64,000 nt of DNA from Anaerolineae bacterium (GTDB lineage Bacteria > Chloroflexota > Anaerolineae > 4572-78 > J111). The stretch lies in assembly GCA_023382535.1 (NCBI GenBank), contig JAHDWA010000042.1, positions 1 through 64,000 of the forward strand, in the 5' to 3' direction. The translations under genes were made by a program, and so were the position numbers. The notes beneath the pieces are model-generated. The model was given only the letters and a program-made list of their open reading frames with translations. It was not told the origin of the DNA and did no database searches. Shown one piece after another: positions 60,555 through 64,000 of this stretch. Each line of letters opens with the position of its first letter. The first letter of the stretch is position 1.

Positions 60555-63482
60555 ATGCGTAACAGAGTTGTGCAAAAAAGTTTAACCTGGTTGACGTTGT
60601 TAGCCATTTTACTGCTCGTATTGAGCGGCTGTACCGGCGCAGCCACGCCTGCTCCAGAACAAAAGCCGGCGGCCACTGAAGAAAAAGCAGCCGAACCACC
60701 GGCGGCGACCCAAGAGCCGACGGCCGCCCCCGCGGCGACCGAAGCGCCTGCGGCGACGGAAGAGGCAGCGGCGGGGAGTGATAAACCGTTGAAGATTGCG
60801 TTGTCGTTGCCGGACATGGCGTTTCCGTTCTTTGTGTTTATGGAGACGCAGGTGCAGGAACAGGCGGCGGAACTGGGCAATGTTGAGGTAGTGACGCTGG
60901 ACGGGCAGAACCAGGTACCGAAGCAGACGGCGGACCTGGAAGCGGTGATCGCCCAGGAGTACGACGGGTTATTGATCAGCCCGATCACGGCGGATGCGAT
61001 GGCTCCGGCGGTGCAGCAGGTGATAGATGCGGGCATTCCGGTGGTGACAATAGACCGGAGTGTGAGCGGGGTGGATGTACTGGCGCACGTGGGAGCGGAC
61101 AACGTGCTGGGCGGCGAGCAGCAAGGGCAGGCGATCCTGGACATGTTCCCGGATGGGGCGACGATTTTCGAGCTGTTGGGAACGCCTGGGGCTTCTCCGG
61201 CGATTGACCGGGACAAGGGCTTGAAGAACAAGATTGGCGGGGTGGAGAACATCCAGATCGCCTGTGAGCAGACGGCCAACTTCCGGCGGGAAGAAGGCTT
61301 GAAGGTGACGGAGAACTGCCTGGCGGCGACGCCTGATCCTGATGCGATAGTGGCGGCGAATGATGACATGGCGCTGGGTGTGGTGGAAGCGGCCAAAGCG
61401 GCAGGGTTGGAAGTGCCGATCATTGGCTATGATGCTTTACCGGAAGCGCTGCAAGCAGTGCAAGCGGGCGACCTGTACGGGACGGTTGAGCAGTTCCCCG
61501 GCGAGCAGTCGAAGACGGCGCTGCGGACCCTGGCAGATTTCCTGCGCAATGGGACCGAACCTTCTTCCAAGACCATCTTCATTACCCCCAAACTCATCAC
61601 CCTCGACAACATCAATGAGGCCGAGCGAATTGGGGAAGCCGGCGGTGCGCCGTCGCCGCAGGCGACGGAAGAGGCAGCGGCGGGGAGTGATAAACCGTTG
61701 AAGATTGCGTTGTCGTTGCCGGACATGGCGTTTCCGTTCTTTGTGTTTATGGAGACGCAGGTGCAGGAACAGGCGGCGGAACTGGGCAATGTTGAGGTAG
61801 TGACGCTGGACGGGCAGAACCAGGTACCGAAGCAGACGGCGGACCTGGAAGCGGTGATCGCCCAGGAGTACGACGGGTTATTGATCAGCCCGATCACGGC
61901 GGATGCGATGGCTCCGGCGGTGCAGCAGGTGATAGATGCGGGCATTCCGGTGGTGACAATAGACCGGAGTGTGAGCGGGGTGGATGTACTGGCGCACGTG
62001 GGAGCGGACAACGTGCTGGGCGGCGAGCAGCAAGGGCAGGCGATCCTGGACATGTTCCCGGATGGGGCGACGATTTTCGAGCTGTTGGGAACGCCTGGGG
62101 CTTCTCCGGCGATTGACCGGGACAAGGGCTTGAAGAACAAGATTGGCGGGGTGGAGAACATCCAGATCGCCTGTGAGCAGACGGCCAACTTCCGGCGGGA
62201 AGAAGGCTTGAAGGTGACGGAGAACTGCCTGGCGGCGACGCCTGATCCTGATGCGATAGTGGCGGCGAATGATGACATGGCGCTGGGTGTGGTGGAAGCG
62301 GCCAAAGCGGCAGGGTTGGAAGTGCCGATCATTGGCTATGATGCTTTACCGGAAGCGCTGCAAGCAGTGCAAGCGGGCGACCTGTACGGGACGGTTGAGC
62401 AGTTCCCCGGCGAGCAGTCGAAGACGGCGCTGCGGACCCTGGCAGATTTCCTGCGCAATGGGACCGAACCTTCTTCCAAGACCATCTTCATTACCCCCAA
62501 ACTCATCACCCTCGACAACATCAATGAGGCCGAGCGAATCGAAGAGATCGGCGGCGTGGCAGCGCCTGCGGCGACCGAAGAGGCAGCGGCTGCTCCGGCA
62601 GCGGGTGAGAAGGGCACCATCGTCTTCATTCCCAAATCTACCGACGTGAGCTACTGGCTCTTTGTTAAGAAGGGCGTGGAAGACGCGGCGGCAGAACTGG
62701 GCTACTCGACTGACTACCAGGGCGTGCCCCGCGAAGTGGACATCGCTCAGCAGGTTGACCTGGTCCGTAACATCATCACCACCCAGCCAGCCGGTATTGT
62801 CATGGCGGCGACCGACACCAAGGCGCTCGTTCCCCCAGTCGAGGAAGCGATTGCCGCCGGCATCCCGCTGGTGACAGTTGACTCCGGTGTTGACTCCGAT
62901 GCGCCGCTGACCTACATCGCCACGGATAACGTGGCCGGCGCCGCGGAAGGCGCGCGCTGGCTGGCTAACGCCATCGGCGGCAAAGGCAAGGTGGGCAACC
63001 TGGGCATCCTGGCCGGATCGCAAACCGGGCGCGAGCGCGACGAAGGGTTCATCAACGCGATGAACGAAGAATTTCCTGACGTCGAAGTTGTGCCGACCCA
63101 GTTCACCGGCTGTGACCCGGCAAAAGCCTTGAATGCAGCGACTGACATCTTGACGGCTAATCCTGATATTGTCGGCTTCTACAGCGCCTGCGGTCCTAAC
63201 GGTCTCGGTATCGCTCAGGCAGTCAAAGCGGCGGGTCTGCAAGACCAGGTAAGTATCATCACCTTCGACCCGAACCCGGAAGTTATTCCGCTGTTTGAGG
63301 ATGGCACCATCGAGGCCATGATTGCTCAAGACCCGTACCAGATGGGCTATCAGGGCGTCAAGGCCATTGACACGGTTATCAACGGCGGCACAATTGCCGA
63401 AAAGCAAACCCTCATCCCGGTGACTATCATCACCCAGGATAACTACCAGGACGAAGCAGTCCAAAAGCTGATTAATCCGTAA
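60555..63482 (+). CDS. triple-domain sugar-binding lipoprotein (fused SBP)
   Basis: A 975-residue lipoprotein (VLSGC lipobox, Cys26) with an Ala/Pro/Glu linker, then three periplasmic-binding-protein domains of the ribose/galactose type. Domain 1 (about 75-360) and domain 2 (about 378-662) are identical in sequence. Domain 3 (about 690-975, KGTIVFIPKSTDVSYWLFVKKGVEDAA) is related but different. Normal members have one domain of about 330 residues. Domains are joined by similar PAATEEAAA linkers. Domains 1-2 prefer G-ending codons while domain 3 uses more C-ending ones. It should feed the permease 59371, with more than one ligand site per molecule. Confidence 0.88.
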   Translation: MRNRVVQKSLTWLTLLAILLLVLSGCTGAATPAPEQKPAATEEKAAEPPAATQEPTAAPAATEAPAATEEAAAGSDKPLKIALSLPDMAFPFFVFMETQVQEQAAELGNVEVVTLDGQNQVPKQTADLEAVIAQEYDGLLISPITADAMAPAVQQVIDAGIPVVTIDRSVSGVDVLAHVGADNVLGGEQQGQAILDMFPDGATIFELLGTPGASPAIDRDKGLKNKIGGVENIQIACEQTANFRREEGLKVTENCLAATPDPDAIVAANDDMALGVVEAAKAAGLEVPIIGYDALPEALQAVQAGDLYGTVEQFPGEQSKTALRTLADFLRNGTEPSSKTIFITPKLITLDNINEAERIGEAGGAPSPQATEEAAAGSDKPLKIALSLPDMAFPFFVFMETQVQEQAAELGNVEVVTLDGQNQVPKQTADLEAVIAQEYDGLLISPITADAMAPAVQQVIDAGIPVVTIDRSVSGVDVLAHVGADNVLGGEQQGQAILDMFPDGATIFELLGTPGASPAIDRDKGLKNKIGGVENIQIACEQTANFRREEGLKVTENCLAATPDPDAIVAANDDMALGVVEAAKAAGLEVPIIGYDALPEALQAVQAGDLYGTVEQFPGEQSKTALRTLADFLRNGTEPSSKTIFITPKLITLDNINEAERIEEIGGVAAPAATEEAAAAPAAGEKGTIVFIPKSTDVSYWLFVKKGVEDAAAELGYSTDYQGVPREVDIAQQVDLVRNIITTQPAGIVMAATDTKALVPPVEEAIAAGIPLVTVDSGVDSDAPLTYIATDNVAGAAEGARWLANAIGGKGKVGNLGILAGSQTGRERDEGFINAMNEEFPDVEVVPTQFTGCDPAKALNAATDILTANPDIVGFYSACGPNGLGIAQAVKAAGLQDQVSIITFDPNPEVIPLFEDGTIEAMIAQDPYQMGYQGVKAIDTVINGGTIAEKQTLIPVTIITQDNYQDEAVQKLINP
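60752..61630 (+). repeat. 879-bp tandem repeat, copy 1
   Basis: Identical, as far as I can see, to 61661-62539; the period is 909 bp, or 303 codons, so the frame is kept. It starts inside the GGCGACGGAAGAG linker and ends at GCCGAGCGAAT. The exact match shows either a very recent duplication or an assembly artefact. Confidence 0.92.
61661..62539 (+). repeat. 879-bp tandem repeat, copy 2
   Basis: Second copy. The 30-bp junction between copies (61631-61660) codes for GEAGGAPSPQ, while the sequence after copy 2 codes for EEIGGVAAPA and leads into domain 3, so the flanks differ. Confidence 0.92.
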
Positions 63483-63553
63483 TTTGTGATGAATGAGGGG
63501 CGCAGTGACTTGCTGCGCCCCCCATCTTTGTGTTCCTGTCTCAAATCACATCA

Positions 63554-64000
63554 ATGAGCAACCCTGATCTTAACAACAGTGCCGGGAGTCCGGCTGACCC
63601 ATCCCTGGCGCTGCAGATGCAAGGTATTTACAAATCGTTTTTTGGGGTGCCTGTCCTGAAAAACGTTGATTTCGATGTGCATCATGGCGAAGTCCATGTG
63701 CTGCTGGGTGAGAACGGCGCGGGCAAGTCTACCTTGATGAAAATTCTCAGCGCTGCCTACAAAGCCGATGCCGGGCGCATTCTCATGGACGGCCAGGAGT
63801 ATCATTTTAATCATCCCCAGGAAGCGCAGCGGGCCGGCATTAGTACGATCTATCAGCATCTCAGCCAGGCCCCTCATCTGAGCGTGGCCGAGAATATTTT
63901 TTTGGGCGATTCCCCTCTAACCCCGCTCGGCCTGGTAGATTGGTCGCAGATGCGGCGGGAAGCCCGCCGGGCGCTCGACCTGGTGGGCGCTACGATTGAC
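63554..64000 (+). CDS. second ABC transporter ATP-binding protein (partial)
   Basis: The N-terminal 149 codons of a sugar ABC ATPase run off the window edge. Walker A is [18 protein letters not shown]-loop ISTIYQHLS, and the next part ([21 protein letters not shown]) fits RbsA-like duplicated ATPases, so the whole gene is probably about 500 codons. It has a short Ser/Asn/Pro-rich N-terminus. The ATG at 63554 has no strong ribosome site. Directly after the binding protein, so this locus seems to carry two ATPases. Confidence 0.85.
   Translation, partial: MSNPDLNNSAGSPADPSLALQMQGIYKSFFGVPVLKNVDFDVHHGEVHVLLGENGAGKSTLMKILSAAYKADAGRILMDGQEYHFNHPQEAQRAGISTIYQHLSQAPHLSVAENIFLGDSPLTPLGLVDWSQMRREARRALDLVGATID

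Noticed and set aside
60533..62332. Two long identical minus-strand frames within the binding-protein gene
   Set aside because: They mirror the duplicated coding sequence and have low-complexity Ala/Ser/Thr-rich composition; only the plus strand has domain motifs.

Overview
The window looks like a chromosomal segment of a Chloroflexota bacterium (Anaerolineae/Caldilinea-like). I infer this from the moderately high GC, the F420-dependent enzymes (24342 and 30064), the mix of sugar, C1 and amino-compound catabolic genes, secreted beta-helix proteins, and above all the many long intergenic inverted repeats built from short repeated words. This is an inference; there is no rRNA, tRNA or marker gene to fix the taxonomy. 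I see no CRISPR array, integrase, transposase or phage structural gene.

Layout. 1-759: noncoding, with two perfect 132-bp copies of a hairpin-bearing repeat, then an 8-oxoguanine deaminase with a good promoter. 2.2-5.5 kb: two TPR proteins and a HAD phosphatase. 5.6-10.8 kb: a ROK regulator followed by PIG-L deacetylase, URO-D-type protein, TIM-barrel isomerase and Gfo/Idh/MocA dehydrogenase, probably a sugar or amino-sugar catabolic cluster. 10.8-22.3 kb (minus strand): small proteins (DinB, cupin, VOC, membrane proteins including an unlisted 35-residue one), then a choline-kinase-like phosphotransferase, zinc ribbon, FAD oxidoreductase/GcvT fusion, APC permease, metallophosphoesterase and DeoR regulator. 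22.4-31.9 kb (plus strand): nucleotidyltransferase-like protein, CBS protein, F420 oxidoreductase, an AT-rich HEPN-like gene, a second phosphotransferase plus FAD/GcvT pair, VOC, F420 PPOX protein, an aromatic-ring-type monooxygenase, and a 3' scrap of a third FAD/GcvT gene. 32.2-33.9 kb: a lone AT-rich P-loop ATPase with a C-terminal PD-(D/E)XK-like motif. 34-37.2 kb: saccharopine-dehydrogenase-like enzyme, NarL-type response regulator and membrane protein, with strong terminators.

37.3-43.2 kb: an acetate-CoA ligase / pyruvate dehydrogenase E1alpha-E1beta-E2 / acyl carrier protein operon behind a CRP-like promoter. 43.2-55.8 kb: mixed small genes, two decayed genes (cytidylate-kinase-like, DinB), a secreted metallopeptidase, a TPR lipoprotein, two secreted beta-helix proteins, a terpenoid-cyclase-fold protein, CMD and dodecin. 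55.9-64 kb: a GH4 glycosidase diverging from a ribose-type ABC transporter, with LacI-like operators between them. The transporter's binding protein is a triple-domain fusion in which the first two domains are exact 879-bp tandem copies.

The most unusual items are the triple binding protein with a fresh tandem duplication, the two repeated phosphotransferase + FAD/GcvT modules (one with an altered catalytic motif), the isolated ATPase-nuclease gene, the shared-hexamer divergent promoter at 22.4 kb, and the families of intergenic hairpins.
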